A DNA stretch of 64,000 nucleotides from Novosphingobium indicum (GCF_014645195.1 NZ_BMLK01000007.1:1-64000), one strand, 5' to 3'; shown: positions 36,086 through 45,564, counted from the stretch's first letter. Numbers and translations are program-made. The notes: generated from the letters alone by a model not told the origin.

Positions 36086-37129
36086 ATGCCAAACGACCGG
36101 ATTTACCTTGATTATGCGGCCACGACGCCGCTCTTGCACGCAGCGCGCGAGGCATGGCTGGAAGGCGCTGCCCTCTGGGCCAACCCGTCGAGCCCGCATG
36201 CACCGGGCCGTGCGGCCCGCGCAGCGCTCGAAGATGCCCGCGCGCGGGTAAAGGCTACGCTGGGGTGGGAAGGCGAAGTTGTGTTCACATCGGGCGCGAG
36301 CGAGGCGTTGGCTCTTGCAATTGGCCGCAGCAAGGTTGCGCTGCAGGCGGTTTCGGCGGTCGAGCACGATGCCGTGCTGCGGCTTGCCGGTGACGTCTCG
36401 CGTCTGCCGGTCGATGCCAGAGGGCGTGTGTTGCCGAAAAGTGCGGCGCTGGAGGGGCTCGTCGCAGTTCAGCAGGTCAACAGCGAGACCGGTGTCGTGC
36501 AGGATCTGCCGGCTATCGCAGAAGCCGTGCGGTCTGCCGGTGGTGTGCTTCTGGCCGATTGCGCGCAAGGGGCAGGCAAGCGAGCGCTTCCCGATGCCGA
36601 CATGATCGTGCTCTCCGCGCATAAGTTCGGCGGGCCCATCGGTATCGGTGCACTGCTCGTGCGCGACTGGAATCTGCTCCACCCGACCGGCGGGCAGGAG
36701 CGCGGCTATCGGGCGGGGACGGAAAACGTGCCGGGGGCTCTGGCCATGGTGGCGGCGCTGGAAGCGGGGTCTGACTGGACCGCCGAGGCGGCACGGTTGC
36801 GGGCCCTTCTGGACCAGGCTGTGACGGAAGCAGGCGGCGAACTCGTCGCAGCCAATGCGGATCGCATCGCGACCATCGCCAGCTACCGCATGCCCGGCAA
36901 GTCGGCCAATGCCCAGCTGATCCGCTTCGATGCCATGGGGATCGCCGTATCCGCAGGCAGCGCATGTTCGTCCGGTTCGCTCAAGACCAGCCATGTCCTT
37001 GAGGCGATGGCCTATCCGCATCCGGCAGAAGTGATCCGCGTGTCCATCGGCCGCGAGACGACCGAAGCGGAAATCGACCGCTTCGTTGCAGCCTGGCAGC
37101 AGATCGCCGGGATCAAGGTTCAGGCATGA
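36086..37129 (+). CDS. Cysteine desulfurase family protein 1 (NifS/IscS-like)
   Basis: This 347-residue fold-type I PLP enzyme takes sulfur from cysteine for Fe-S assembly or thiolation. Seen are IYLDYAATTPLL, VFTSGASEALALAI, the PLP lysine in IVLSAHKFGGPIG, RAGTENVPGALAM, and the active cysteine in AGSACSSGSLKTSHVL. The start is uncertain: ATG at 36074 or 36086, neither with a clear ribosome site. Its stop overlaps the start of a second desulfurase (ATGA). The two share the fold but only moderate identity, so this is an old duplication. Confidence 0.9.
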   Translation: MPNDRIYLDYAATTPLLHAAREAWLEGAALWANPSSPHAPGRAARAALEDARARVKATLGWEGEVVFTSGASEALALAIGRSKVALQAVSAVEHDAVLRLAGDVSRLPVDARGRVLPKSAALEGLVAVQQVNSETGVVQDLPAIAEAVRSAGGVLLADCAQGAGKRALPDADMIVLSAHKFGGPIGIGALLVRDWNLLHPTGGQERGYRAGTENVPGALAMVAALEAGSDWTAEAARLRALLDQAVTEAGGELVAANADRIATIASYRMPGKSANAQLIRFDAMGIAVSAGSACSSGSLKTSHVLEAMAYPHPAEVIRVSIGRETTEAEIDRFVAAWQQIAGIKVQA

Positions 37130-38205
37130 TCTATCTCGACTATCAGGCTACTACTCCGCTGGCCCCCGAAGCGCGCGAGGCCATGCTGCCCTGGCTGGGC
37201 GGCCCGGGGACCGCCGGGTTTGCCAATCCGCATAGCCCGCACCGGCCCGGTCGGGTTGCTGCAGCGGCGGTGGAAGTGGCGCGCGAACAGGTCGCGGCGC
37301 TCCTGCCGCCGGGCGGACGCGTGGTGTTTACCTCCGGCGCCACCGAAGCGATCAATCTGGCGATGGCGGGCAGCGGTGCTTCGCGTTTCGCCGTGTCGGC
37401 CATCGAACATGCGGCGGTGCTCGATACGGCACAGGCGCTCGATCCCGCCGTGCAGATACTTCCCGTCGATGGGGACGGGCTGGTCGACCCTCAAGTCGAG
37501 TGGGCCAAGGGTACCGGCCTGGTGGCTGTCATGCAGGTCAACAACGAAATCGGGACGATCCAGCCGGTCGAGGCCCTGGCAGAGCGGGCGCACGAAGCCG
37601 GAGCGCTGTTCCTGTGCGATGCAGTCCAGGGCGCAGGCAAATTGGCCCCGCCGGGTAATGCCGACATAATCGCCATTTCAGCGCACAAGCTCTACGGCCC
37701 CAAGGGCATCGGTGCGCTGTGGGTGCGCGACGGGCTTGATCTCAAACCGCTGATCCATGGCGGCGGGCAGGAGCAAGGGTTGCGCTCGGGTACGCTGAGC
37801 CCCGCGCTTTGCGCAGGGTTCGGTGCAGCCGCAGCGCTCGCGAAGGAACGTATGGACGCCGATGCCGCAATGGTCGAAGGGCTGTGGCAGCAGGCGCGGG
37901 ATAAACTGTCTCGCTGGACGCTCAATGGCTCGGCGACCCGGCGCTGGCACGGCAATCTAAACGTGCGGCTGGAGGGGCTCGATGTTGCTCGGCTTATGTC
38001 CGACTTGCGTGACCTCGCCTTTTCGGCAGGCTCCGCCTGCGCCAGTGGCTCGGGCCGGCCCAGTCACGTGTTGCGGGCACTCGGCCTGTCGGACAAGGCG
38101 GCGAAAGCCTCTATCCGTTTGGGATTTGGGAGATATAGTGACCCGGGGGAACTAGAGGATGCCTGCGCGAAAATAGATGCCGCCGCGGCGGCGCAGGGAG
38201 TCTGA
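37126..38205 (+). CDS. Cysteine desulfurase family protein 2
   Basis: A 359-residue paralogue of the preceding gene: IYLDYQATTPLAPEA, VFTSGATEAINLAM, HAAVLDT, the PLP lysine in AISAHKLYGPKGIG, LRSGTLSPALCAG and the cysteine loop SAGSACASGSGRPSHVL. Both copies keep the catalytic cysteine and lysine, so both may be active. It is translationally coupled to copy 1 and followed at once by a ferredoxin gene, which supports an Fe-S cluster assembly role. Confidence 0.92.
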   Translation: MIYLDYQATTPLAPEAREAMLPWLGGPGTAGFANPHSPHRPGRVAAAAVEVAREQVAALLPPGGRVVFTSGATEAINLAMAGSGASRFAVSAIEHAAVLDTAQALDPAVQILPVDGDGLVDPQVEWAKGTGLVAVMQVNNEIGTIQPVEALAERAHEAGALFLCDAVQGAGKLAPPGNADIIAISAHKLYGPKGIGALWVRDGLDLKPLIHGGGQEQGLRSGTLSPALCAGFGAAAALAKERMDADAAMVEGLWQQARDKLSRWTLNGSATRRWHGNLNVRLEGLDVARLMSDLRDLAFSAGSACASGSGRPSHVLRALGLSDKAAKASIRLGFGRYSDPGELEDACAKIDAAAAAQGV

Positions 38206-38206
38206 T

Positions 38207-38539
38207 TTGTTAAACGTGCTTTTTGTGACAGCGAAAGGGGAGAAGGTTACGGCGCAGGCCGAACCGGGAGCCCGTTTGCTGGAAGTAGCGCAATCCGCGG
38301 GGATGCCGCTGGAGGGGACGTGCGAGGGCCAGATGGCCTGCTCGACCTGCCACGTCATTGTCGCGCCCGACTGGTTTGCCAAGCTGCCCGAAGCCTCGAT
38401 GGAGGAAGAGGACATGCTCGATCTCGCCGCGGGGGTGGCGCGGACCAGCCGCCTGTCATGCCAGATCGAACTGACCCCGGATCTCGATGGCATCGAGGTG
38501 CGGATTCCGGGCGTCTCCCGCGACATGCAGATCGGCTGA
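38207..38539 (+). CDS. 2Fe-2S ferredoxin, adrenodoxin type
   Basis: This 110-residue ferredoxin has the cluster pattern C-x5-C-x2-C (CEGQMACSTC) and a later cysteine in RLSCQIEL, with the adrenodoxin acidic helix MEEEDMLDLA. It resembles the ISC-type ferredoxin that feeds electrons to scaffold assembly. It starts at TTG 38207, six bases after GGGAG and one base after the stop of the second desulfurase, so the three genes form one operon. Confidence 0.93.
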   Translation: MLNVLFVTAKGEKVTAQAEPGARLLEVAQSAGMPLEGTCEGQMACSTCHVIVAPDWFAKLPEASMEEEDMLDLAAGVARTSRLSCQIELTPDLDGIEVRIPGVSRDMQIG

Positions 38540-38553
38540 TCCACGCGAAAGCC

Positions 38554-38577
38554 GGACCGGCGGAGGGCAGCCGGTCC
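38554..38577 (+). terminator. Hairpin between convergent ferredoxin and PfpI genes
   Basis: GGACCGGC (38554-38561) and GCCGGTCC (38570-38577) form an 8-bp perfect stem, 15 bases after the ferredoxin stop. No T run follows, so it is a weak or rho-assisted terminator at best. Confidence 0.45.
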
Positions 38578-38589
38578 GACCAAGAAGCA

Positions 38590-39129
38590 TCAGGCCGCTT
38601 CGGCCATTTCCTTTACCGCGGCGATCATCGCGTTGGAAAAGGCTGGAATATCGTCCGGCTTGCGGCTGGTGATCACGTTACCGTCGACGACGACTTCCTT
38701 GTCGACCACTTCGGCGCCGGCATTGCGCAGATCAGTGCGGATCGAGGGCCAGCCGGTAAGCGTACGCCCCTTTGCCACGCCTGCTTCCACCAGCAGCCAC
38801 GGGCCGTGACAGATCGCCGCGACCGGCTTGCCAGCTTCGACGAAGGTGCGCACCAGATCCACGGCGGTGGTGTTCATGCGCAGTATATCCGGGTTCATCT
38901 GGCCGCCGGGCAGCACGAGACCGTCGAATTCGGTGGCCTTCACGTCATCCAGCGTCATGTCGACCTTGACCGCATCACCCCAGTCGGTGTGCTTCCAACC
39001 CTTTATCTCGCCGCTTTCCGGGCTCGCCACGACGGTTTCGATACCAGCGTTCCGGAGAGCGTCGCGCGGACCGGTGAGTTCCGACTGCTCGAAACCGTTG
39101 GTGGCGACGATGAGTACGCGCTTGGGCAT
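38590..39129 (-). CDS. PfpI/DJ-1 superfamily protein (type 1 glutamine amidotransferase-like)
   Basis: This 179-residue protein has the PfpI pattern: VLIVATNGFEQSEL, the VLPGGQMNPDILR block and the nucleophile elbow VAAICHGPWLLVEAG with Cys. Family members act as chaperones, deglycase-like or protease-like stress proteins. The start follows AAAGGAG at six bases. It is monocistronic and convergent with the ferredoxin gene. Confidence 0.9.
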   Translation of the reverse strand: MPKRVLIVATNGFEQSELTGPRDALRNAGIETVVASPESGEIKGWKHTDWGDAVKVDMTLDDVKATEFDGLVLPGGQMNPDILRMNTTAVDLVRTFVEAGKPVAAICHGPWLLVEAGVAKGRTLTGWPSIRTDLRNAGAEVVDKEVVVDGNVITSRKPDDIPAFSNAMIAAVKEMAEAA

Positions 39130-39232
39130 GGTGTTCTCCTTTGTGATTTGCTTTCACATAAGGAATGAATGGCGGAAAACTTCGGTTCCAACCGTTCCGC
39201 TCGGGCCGTCGCGTTGCTAGGGCTATCCGGCC

Positions 39233-41521
39233 ATGGTGACCACGACCGACGACGATTCCGATCCTTTTGACGCCATTGTCGATGCGCCTTTCGACGCCGC
39301 TCTTTCGGAGCGGTACCTCGTTTACGCATTGTCCACGATTACAGCGCGTTCGCTGCCAGATCTCAGAGATGGTCTGAAGCCCGTTCACCGGCGCCTGCTC
39401 TGGGCGATGCGCCAGCTCAAGCTCGATCCCGGCAGCGCCTACAAGAAATCCGCCCGCGTCGTCGGCGACGTTATCGGTAAATACCACCCGCATGGCGACG
39501 CCTCGGTCTACGATGCGATGGTCCGCCTCGCGCAGAACTTCTCGCTGCGCTATCCGCTGGTGCAGGGGCAGGGCAACTTCGGCAATATCGACGGCGATAA
39601 CGCGGCCGCCTACCGCTACACCGAAGCGCGGCTGACCAAGACGGCCATCCAGCTCATGGCCGGGCTCGACGAAGGCACGGTCGATTTCATTCCGACTTAT
39701 AATGGCGAGGAAAGCGAGCCGGACATCTTCCCCGGCCTGTTCCCGAACCTGCTCGCCAATGGCGCCACCGGCATCGCCGTGGGCATGGCCACCTCTATTC
39801 CCAGCCACAATGTCGCCGAGATTATCGATGCGACGCTGCTGCTTATCGACAATCCGCACACCGAACACCCGCAGCTGATGGAAGTGTTCAAGGGACCAGA
39901 CTTCGCAACCGGCGGCCTCGTGGTCGACAGCCCGGAGGCGATCTCGCAGGCCTATGAGACCGGCAAGGGCGCCTTCCGCATGCGCGGGCGGTTCTCGACC
40001 GGGCGCGACGAGGCCGGGAACTGGGAAGAGACGGGTGTCGAGAAGCTCGGCGGCGGGCAATGGCAGCTCGTCGTGTCGGAAATCCCCTACATGCTCGCAA
40101 AGGGCAAGCTGATCGAGCAGATCGCGCAGCTCATCGGCGACAAGAAGCTGCCTATCCTCGAGGATATCCGCGACGAGAGCGATGAGCAGATCCGCATCGT
40201 CCTTGTTCCCAAGAGCCGCAATGTCGATCCGGAACTGCTGAAGGAAAGCCTTTACCGGCTGACCGACCTCGAAAGCAGGTTCAGTCTCAACCTCAATGTG
40301 CTGGATTCGCACCGGACTCCCGGCGTGATGGGCCTCAAGCTGCTGCTGCAGGAATGGGTCTATTGCCAGATCGACATCCTGCTGCGCCGCACGCGCCACC
40401 GGCTCGACAAGATCGCCTCGCGGCTGGAGCTCGTCGAAGGCTACATCATTGCCTATCTCAACCTCGACCGGATCATTGAGATCATCCGCACCGAGGACGA
40501 GCCCAAGCCGATTATGATGGCCGAATTCAACCTCACTGACCGGCAGGCCGAGGCCATTCTCAACATGCGCCTGCGCTCCTTGCGCAAGCTGGAGGAGATG
40601 GAACTGCGGCAGGAACACGCGGAGCTGCTGAAGGAACAGGAGGAGCTGCAGAAGCTGCTCGACAGCCCGGCCCGCCAGCGCACCCGGCTCAAGCGCGACC
40701 TGACGACGCTGCGCAAGGACTACGCCGAGACCACGGAGCTGGGCCGCCGCCGCACGACAATTGCGCAGGCCAAGCCGACAGTCGAATTCTCGATGGATGC
40801 GATGATCGAGAAGGAGCCGATCACGGTCATCCTCTCGCAGCGCGGCTGGATCCGCGCCGCCAAGGGGCATGTGCCGCTGGACGGCGATTTCAAGTTCAAG
40901 GAAGGCGACGGCCCGGCCTTCGCTTTCCATGCGCAGACGACCGACAAGATCCTCATCGCGCTGGATAATGGCCGCTTCTATACGCTCGGGGGCGACAAAC
41001 TGCCGGGCGCGCGCGGTTTCGGTGAGCCGATCCGCACGATGGTCGACATCGATTCAGACGTGCAGATCGTCGCTGCCATGCCGCACAAGCCCAAGGCGCA
41101 GCTGCTGCTAGCTTCGAACGTCGGGCGTGGCTTCGCCGTGGAATCCGATGAGATCCTGGCCGAGACGCGCAAGGGCAAGGCAGTCATGTCGACCAAGCCT
41201 GGCGTGCGGCTTGTGATCGTGCGCGAAATTCCGCCCGAGCACGATCACGTCGCGGTGGTAGGCGATAACCGCAAGCTGGTGATCTTTAGCTTGGAGGAAC
41301 TGCCGGTCCTCGCCAAGGGGCAGGGCGTCACCCTGCAGCGCTACCGCGACGGCGGCATGTCCGACGTCACGACGTTCAAGCTGGAAGAGGGGCTGTCCTG
41401 GACCATGGGCGGGGATACCGGTCGCACGCGTACCGAGAAGGACATGGTGATGTGGAAGGTTGCCCGCGGCGCTGCCGGGCGCTTGCCGCCGAACGGCTTC
41501 CCGAGGGACAACAAGTTTTAA
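39233..41521 (+). CDS. parC: DNA topoisomerase IV subunit A
   Basis: A 762-residue type IIA topoisomerase subunit that decatenates chromosomes with ParE. Features: [31 protein letters not shown], the helix [41 protein letters not shown] with the active tyrosine (about residue 130), and a C-terminal beta-propeller (ParC type, six-bladed, about 520-750). Length fits ParC rather than GyrA (about 900). At the positions matching E. coli ParC Ser80 and Glu84 it has Ala and Asp. Confidence 0.94.
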   Translation: MVTTTDDDSDPFDAIVDAPFDAALSERYLVYALSTITARSLPDLRDGLKPVHRRLLWAMRQLKLDPGSAYKKSARVVGDVIGKYHPHGDASVYDAMVRLAQNFSLRYPLVQGQGNFGNIDGDNAAAYRYTEARLTKTAIQLMAGLDEGTVDFIPTYNGEESEPDIFPGLFPNLLANGATGIAVGMATSIPSHNVAEIIDATLLLIDNPHTEHPQLMEVFKGPDFATGGLVVDSPEAISQAYETGKGAFRMRGRFSTGRDEAGNWEETGVEKLGGGQWQLVVSEIPYMLAKGKLIEQIAQLIGDKKLPILEDIRDESDEQIRIVLVPKSRNVDPELLKESLYRLTDLESRFSLNLNVLDSHRTPGVMGLKLLLQEWVYCQIDILLRRTRHRLDKIASRLELVEGYIIAYLNLDRIIEIIRTEDEPKPIMMAEFNLTDRQAEAILNMRLRSLRKLEEMELRQEHAELLKEQEELQKLLDSPARQRTRLKRDLTTLRKDYAETTELGRRRTTIAQAKPTVEFSMDAMIEKEPITVILSQRGWIRAAKGHVPLDGDFKFKEGDGPAFAFHAQTTDKILIALDNGRFYTLGGDKLPGARGFGEPIRTMVDIDSDVQIVAAMPHKPKAQLLLASNVGRGFAVESDEILAETRKGKAVMSTKPGVRLVIVREIPPEHDHVAVVGDNRKLVIFSLEELPVLAKGQGVTLQRYRDGGMSDVTTFKLEEGLSWTMGGDTGRTRTEKDMVMWKVARGAAGRLPPNGFPRDNKF

Positions 41522-41523
41522 GC

Positions 41524-41700
41524 CTGATTTCCTCCCCCTCGATGGGGGGAGGGATAGGGAGGCTTGGCAGCTTGTCTGCCTGGCCGAAGTTGGGTGGGGT
41601 GGGTTCGGCGGCTCGCTGCATCACCCCTTCCAACTGCGCCTAGGTTCGCTGCGCTCGCCAAGGCTTCGTATCCTTTCCCCATCAAGGGGGAAGGCGAAAA
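41524..41700. repeat. Interspersed repeat block after parC
   Basis: The 219-base gap after parC starts with CTCCCCCTCGATGGGGGGAG and holds TTGGGTGGGGTGGG...CACCCCTTCCAA inverted arms plus TCCCCATCAAGGGGG. These are the hairpin-rich motifs of sphingomonad interspersed repeats, of a different subtype from the DUF559-linked ones. No gene is seen. Confidence 0.6.
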
Positions 41701-41740
41701 GCTCGACACGAATGGGACGCCGGTTATCCGGTACTCGGTC

Positions 41741-42388
41741 TCAGGCCTCTTCCACCGGCTGCGGATGATGGGGCACGAGGATCAGCGTCTTGCCCTCCAC
41801 TCTCCAGCTAGCGAGCCGTGAGAGCAGGTTCATGCCGATGACATTGGCATCGCCGAGACCCGGCGCGACGACGGCATCCAGATCGCGCGCGACGATGTTG
41901 CCCATACGCAGCTCGTCGATCGTGCCGAGCTGCGCGCGGATCGTGCCGTTGGCGGTGCGCATCATCACCGAGCGGTTCATCGGGTTTTGCCGGATCTCTG
42001 CGTCACTGGCGGTGCGCGGCGAGAGGGCTGTCAGGGTGGCACCGGTGTCGACAAGGAAATCGCGTTCCACCCCGTTTACCGCCGCGCGGATCCAGAAGTG
42101 GCCGTCGGCCTGCATCGGGACGCGCGTTTCGGCGCCCTCCACGCTCTGGCGGGGCATGCCGAGTTGCGGCAGCGCGAGGTCGTTACCCGTGGTGAAGCGC
42201 GTCACCTGTGCAATGGTTAGCAGCAATGCCGCCAGCAGGCCGAGATTGCCCACACCGCGCAGAAATCCGCCGAGGATAGGGGCGCCGCGCCGCATCATGC
42301 CGCCGAGCACGGTCACGAAGATTGCCGCTATGGCCAGCGCCAGCAGCGGCTGTTCGGCGAGGTAGGCCATTATTTCCGAGAAATTCAT
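41741..42388 (-). CDS. Membrane-anchored aspartic protease, TIGR02281 type (copy 2)
   Basis: This 215-residue protein has two N-terminal hydrophobic helices (about 13-31 and 43-61), then a single-lobed retropepsin-like domain. The active motif is FLVDTGATLTAL, followed by IGMNLLSRLASWRVEGKTLIL. The same clan includes Caulobacter PerP, a periplasmic protease. It is a paralogue of the adjacent gene at 42433-43095, and both keep D-T-G. As a single lobe it should dimerise to act. Confidence 0.88.
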   Translation of the reverse strand: MNFSEIMAYLAEQPLLALAIAAIFVTVLGGMMRRGAPILGGFLRGVGNLGLLAALLLTIAQVTRFTTGNDLALPQLGMPRQSVEGAETRVPMQADGHFWIRAAVNGVERDFLVDTGATLTALSPRTASDAEIRQNPMNRSVMMRTANGTIRAQLGTIDELRMGNIVARDLDAVVAPGLGDANVIGMNLLSRLASWRVEGKTLILVPHHPQPVEEA

Positions 42389-42432
42389 GTACGGTTTCTA
42401 GCAAAGCCCAGATTGATCGGGGCTGATTGGGT

Positions 42433-43095
42433 TCAGGCACCCCTATTGGGTCCTATCTGGGCATCGCTTGTCTTGGGAACAAGGATGAGCTTGTTGTCCT
42501 CGACCCGCCAGCTTGCGAGTTGTGAGAGCAGGTTCATGCCAATCACGTTGGTTTCCACTTCGGTGTTCGGCGCGATGGCTACCGTCAGGCCATTCGCGTC
42601 GATCCCGCCGAAGCGCAGGGACGAGGCCGTGCCCTTGCGGGCGACGATAGGGCCGTTGGCGGTATCGAGCACCATGCCCTCATCGCCTTCGTCCGGCGCA
42701 AGGCCGGCGCGGGACGCGGTGTTCTGCGAGACGCCGGTATAGGTTGCGCCGGTATCGATCAGGAATTCGACCGGAGTGCCGTTCAGCTCCGCCTCAACCC
42801 AGAAATGCCCGTCCACCCGCATGGCGATGACCGTCTCGTCGCCTTCGACGCTCGCCGGGCGCGTCCGGTCGAGCCACATGGCCGCTTCGGAGCGGGTGTT
42901 GTGGCCTGCCAGTTCTGCGACGGTCAGCAGCAGCGCACCGATCAGCCCGAGGTAGGCGGTGTTGCGCAGCCCGTGGGCGAGGCGTGGGCGGTTCGCGGCC
43001 AGCATGCCGGCAAGCACTGCCAGAAGGATGGCGGCAATGGTAATCGCCAGCAGCGGCTGATCGAACAGGAAGCCGCCCAGCTCACCGAGGTTCAC
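42433..43095 (-). CDS. Membrane-anchored aspartic protease, TIGR02281 type (copy 1)
   Basis: This 220-residue paralogue of the next gene shows the same layout: MNLGELGGFLFDQPLL start, two membrane helices, FLIDTGATYTGVSQNTA catalytic strand and IGMNLLSQLASWRVEDNKLIL end. It overlaps the cca stop by four bases, so cca and both proteases form one transcription unit. Retention of D-T-G in both copies points to distinct substrates rather than decay. Confidence 0.88.
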   Translation of the reverse strand: MNLGELGGFLFDQPLLAITIAAILLAVLAGMLAANRPRLAHGLRNTAYLGLIGALLLTVAELAGHNTRSEAAMWLDRTRPASVEGDETVIAMRVDGHFWVEAELNGTPVEFLIDTGATYTGVSQNTASRAGLAPDEGDEGMVLDTANGPIVARKGTASSLRFGGIDANGLTVAIAPNTEVETNVIGMNLLSQLASWRVEDNKLILVPKTSDAQIGPNRGA

Positions 43096-44264
43096 GCGTC
43101 GCGGCCTTCGAGCTCTTCGTCGAGAAGCGCGTGAACGCGGCTTTCACCGGGGAAGCCTTCGGCGATCCAGCGGTCCTCGATCCGGCGCAGGGTGCGCGCT
43201 ACTTCCGGCCCGGCCCCGACGCCGCGCGCGACGATCTGGCCGCCCTTGAGCGGAAAGGCGGGGATATCCCAGTCCTGCAGCGCCGCCACGTCCGCCCCGG
43301 ACAGCAGTAGGCGATCAAGCGCCGCGTCACGGCCTAGTCGGTAGGCGAGCGCGCGGCCGTCACCCGGCACATCCTCGCGTGCCGCGGCTGTCGCGAGGCG
43401 CTTCTTCTGTGCGCCGGAAAGGCGGAAGCGCGCCGCGACCTGTTCGGCCAGCGACACTTGCGCGGGCAGGAGCGCGGCGAGGCGGCGCAGCGCGTCGGGC
43501 GCGATGCCTTGCGCCTGTTCGCAGGCGATCAGGGCCCTGAGCGCTTCTGGATCGGCTTCGGGCAGGATCACCGCCAGCACGCCAAGCTCGGCCATGCGCT
43601 GCACGGTGGGGGCCGGATCGGGCAGGCCCAGCAGGTTCATCGTTTCCATGCCCACGCGTTCGCGCGAGAGGCCCTTGAGCGTTGCCGAGAGTTCCTTGCA
43701 CGCACTTTCGGCTTCTTCATCAGCGGGTTGCGAGCCAAACCTGGCCTGAAACCGGAAGTATCGCAGAATGCGCAAGTGATCCTCGCGGATGCGCTGGCGG
43801 GCATCGCCGATAAAGCGCACATGGCGCTTTTCGAGGTCTGCCGTGCCGCCGAAGTAGTCGAAGATCTCGCCGCTGTGCGGATCGGCATAGAGCGCATTGA
43901 TCGTGAAGTCGCGCCGGGCCGCGTCCTCGCGCCAATCGCTGGCGAACGCCACTGTGGCGCGGCGACCGTCGGTGCTGACGTCATGGCGCAGCGTGGTTAT
44001 CTCCACCGGTCCGCCGGGCAGCACGGCCGTAATCGTGCCGTGCTCGATGCCGGTTGGCACGTTGCGAATGTCTGCCGCATCGAGCCGCGCGATGACTTCG
44101 GGCGGGTGCAGGACAGTCGCCATGTCGATGTCCTTCACAGCAAAGCCCAGCAGCGTGTCGCGCACTGCACCGCCGACGAAGCGGGCGTTGTCCTTGCCGA
44201 GCGCCGCCGTGAGGTCGGCGATGTCCGCGCGGTGCATCCAGGGGGCGTCCAAAGTGTCCATCAT
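43092..44264 (-). CDS. cca: CCA tRNA nucleotidyltransferase / poly(A) polymerase family
   Basis: This 390-residue enzyme of the class II nucleotidyltransferase group repairs or adds the CCA end of tRNA. Seen are FVGGAVRDTLLG with the downstream D-x-D metal pair (VKDIDMATV), the RRDFTINALYADP block, and the RFIGDARQRIREDHLRILRYFRFQARFG motif. The ATG at 44262-44264 follows GGATCTGGAA; upstream codons read into an interspersed repeat and are excluded. It is the usual partner of the NUDIX and DUF1285 genes upstream in alphaproteobacteria. Confidence 0.92.
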   Translation of the reverse strand: MMDTLDAPWMHRADIADLTAALGKDNARFVGGAVRDTLLGFAVKDIDMATVLHPPEVIARLDAADIRNVPTGIEHGTITAVLPGGPVEITTLRHDVSTDGRRATVAFASDWREDAARRDFTINALYADPHSGEIFDYFGGTADLEKRHVRFIGDARQRIREDHLRILRYFRFQARFGSQPADEEAESACKELSATLKGLSRERVGMETMNLLGLPDPAPTVQRMAELGVLAVILPEADPEALRALIACEQAQGIAPDALRRLAALLPAQVSLAEQVAARFRLSGAQKKRLATAAAREDVPGDGRALAYRLGRDAALDRLLLSGADVAALQDWDIPAFPLKGGQIVARGVGAGPEVARTLRRIEDRWIAEGFPGESRVHALLDEELEGRDA

Positions 44265-44322
44265 TTCCAGATCCCGGTCATCTTGAGATTGTCGACGGGT
44301 GCCTGTGCGCGGCGCGAGAACG

Positions 44323-44345
44323 TCCTTCGACAGGCTCAGAACGGG
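44323..44345. repeat. Half-copy of the 'CTTCGACAGGCTCAG' repeat
   Basis: TCCTTCGACAGGCTCAG matches the arm of the element at 1921-1990. It lies between cca and the NUDIX gene. Only one arm is clear, so this is a partial copy. Confidence 0.6.
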
Positions 44346-44362
44346 CGGACTGCGCGATAAGA

Positions 44363-44971
44363 TCAAGATTCATGCCACTCGAGCCTGCCTGCAAGATTGT
44401 GGAGAATGGCGCCGGTGACGCCCCAGATAACGTGGTCCTGCCGCTGGTCGGACCAGACGATCTCGATGAAGGAATGCTGGCGTCCTTCCCAATCGATCGT
44501 GCGCGTCATCTGGTTGGCGCGGTCGAGCACGAAGTCGACGGGCGCTTCGAACCACTGTGCGACTTCGGCGGGGTTGGGATGGATATCGAGATCGGGCGGG
44601 ACAACGCCGATGACCGGCGTAATCTCATAGCCGCTGCCGGTGCGATAGCGGTCGCTGGTGCCGATCACGCGCACGTCCCCGGGATCGATGCCGAGTTCCT
44701 CGTTCGCCTCGCGCAGGGCTGCCTGCACCGGGGTTTCGCCCGGATCGATGCGGCCGCCGGGAAAGGCGATCTGGCCGGGGTGGGCGCGCATGTTCGAAGG
44801 GCGGTGGAGCAGCAGCATGCCCGGCCGTTCGCGCTCGGTCATGGCGATGAGAACGGCGGCGGGCTTGAAGCTGTCGATCTCGTGGATGCGCGGGTCGATC
44901 CACAAGGCCGGCGGCGCCTTGGCGTGGCCGGCCTCGTACCGGCGGGAGACGTCTTCGAACAGGCCGCTCAT
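44363..44971 (-). CDS. NUDIX hydrolase, CoA pyrophosphatase-like
   Basis: This 202-residue protein carries the NUDIX box GGRIDPGETPVQAALREANEELGI and the upstream coenzyme-A-diphosphatase signature LLHRPSNMRAHPGQIAFPGG (LLxRR...HxGQIAFPGG), so it most likely cleaves CoA or its derivatives. It starts within the stop of DUF1285 (four-base overlap). It is part of the conserved DUF1285-NUDIX-cca row, though here about 100 bases and a repeat separate it from cca. Confidence 0.9.
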   Translation of the reverse strand: MSGLFEDVSRRYEAGHAKAPPALWIDPRIHEIDSFKPAAVLIAMTERERPGMLLLHRPSNMRAHPGQIAFPGGRIDPGETPVQAALREANEELGIDPGDVRVIGTSDRYRTGSGYEITPVIGVVPPDLDIHPNPAEVAQWFEAPVDFVLDRANQMTRTIDWEGRQHSFIEIVWSDQRQDHVIWGVTGAILHNLAGRLEWHES

Positions 44972-45513
44972 GCCGGCTGGAGCGGAAAGCGGACGCCCTG
45001 GCTGATCACCGACAGGGCGCCGCCGGCCAATGCGATTTCGGCAAGCTGGGTGTAGGTGCTGCGGTTGAGGCGGGCTTCGGTGCCGTTGCGCACACCGAGA
45101 TAGATCGCGGGGGTGTCCGGATCGCCCTCGGTGCGGATCGGATGCTCGGGGCCGGCGATGACCAGATCATCTGTATTCAGACGGAAGGCGAGAGCGTCGC
45201 CGTCCTGCTTGACGTCGATGGCGATGAAGGCGGCGTCCTCGACCTCGATCGACAGCTTCTGCATCGGCGTGACCAGCCAGTGCTGACCTTGCTCGTCGCG
45301 CGTCAGCAGCGAGGCGAAGGCGCGGACCATGGCCGGGCGCTTGATCAGGCTGCCCTGATGGAACCAGCGGCCGTCCGCGGCAATGCGCATCTCGCTGTCG
45401 CCGGTGTTCTCAGGCGACCACTGCGAGACCGGCGGGAGTTTGCGCGCGGCGACGAGTTCGGCCACTTCGGCGAGCGACAGTCCGGCGAGTTCGGGTGGCG
45501 GTTCGTAAGGCAT
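44968..45513 (-). CDS. DUF1285 protein
   Basis: This 181-residue soluble protein of the DUF1285 family begins with the PPVSQWSPENTGDSEMRIAADGRWFHQGSLIKR segment, which is diagnostic. A beta-rich middle (WLVTPMQKLSIEVEDAAFIAIDV) and STYTQLAEIAL near the end follow. The structure is known for family members but no function is. It heads the NUDIX-cca-protease gene row. Confidence 0.88.
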   Translation of the reverse strand: MPYEPPPELAGLSLAEVAELVAARKLPPVSQWSPENTGDSEMRIAADGRWFHQGSLIKRPAMVRAFASLLTRDEQGQHWLVTPMQKLSIEVEDAAFIAIDVKQDGDALAFRLNTDDLVIAGPEHPIRTEGDPDTPAIYLGVRNGTEARLNRSTYTQLAEIALAGGALSVISQGVRFPLQPA

Positions 45514-45564
45514 CGTTCCGCGATGCCAGATAGGGCGGCGCGCGCCAAGTTCCAGTGCGGCGGT

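Noticed and set aside
38975..40930. A 651-codon minus-strand frame opposite parC
   Set aside because: Shadow of parC; its only credible segment overlaps the PfpI gene, which is in a different frame.
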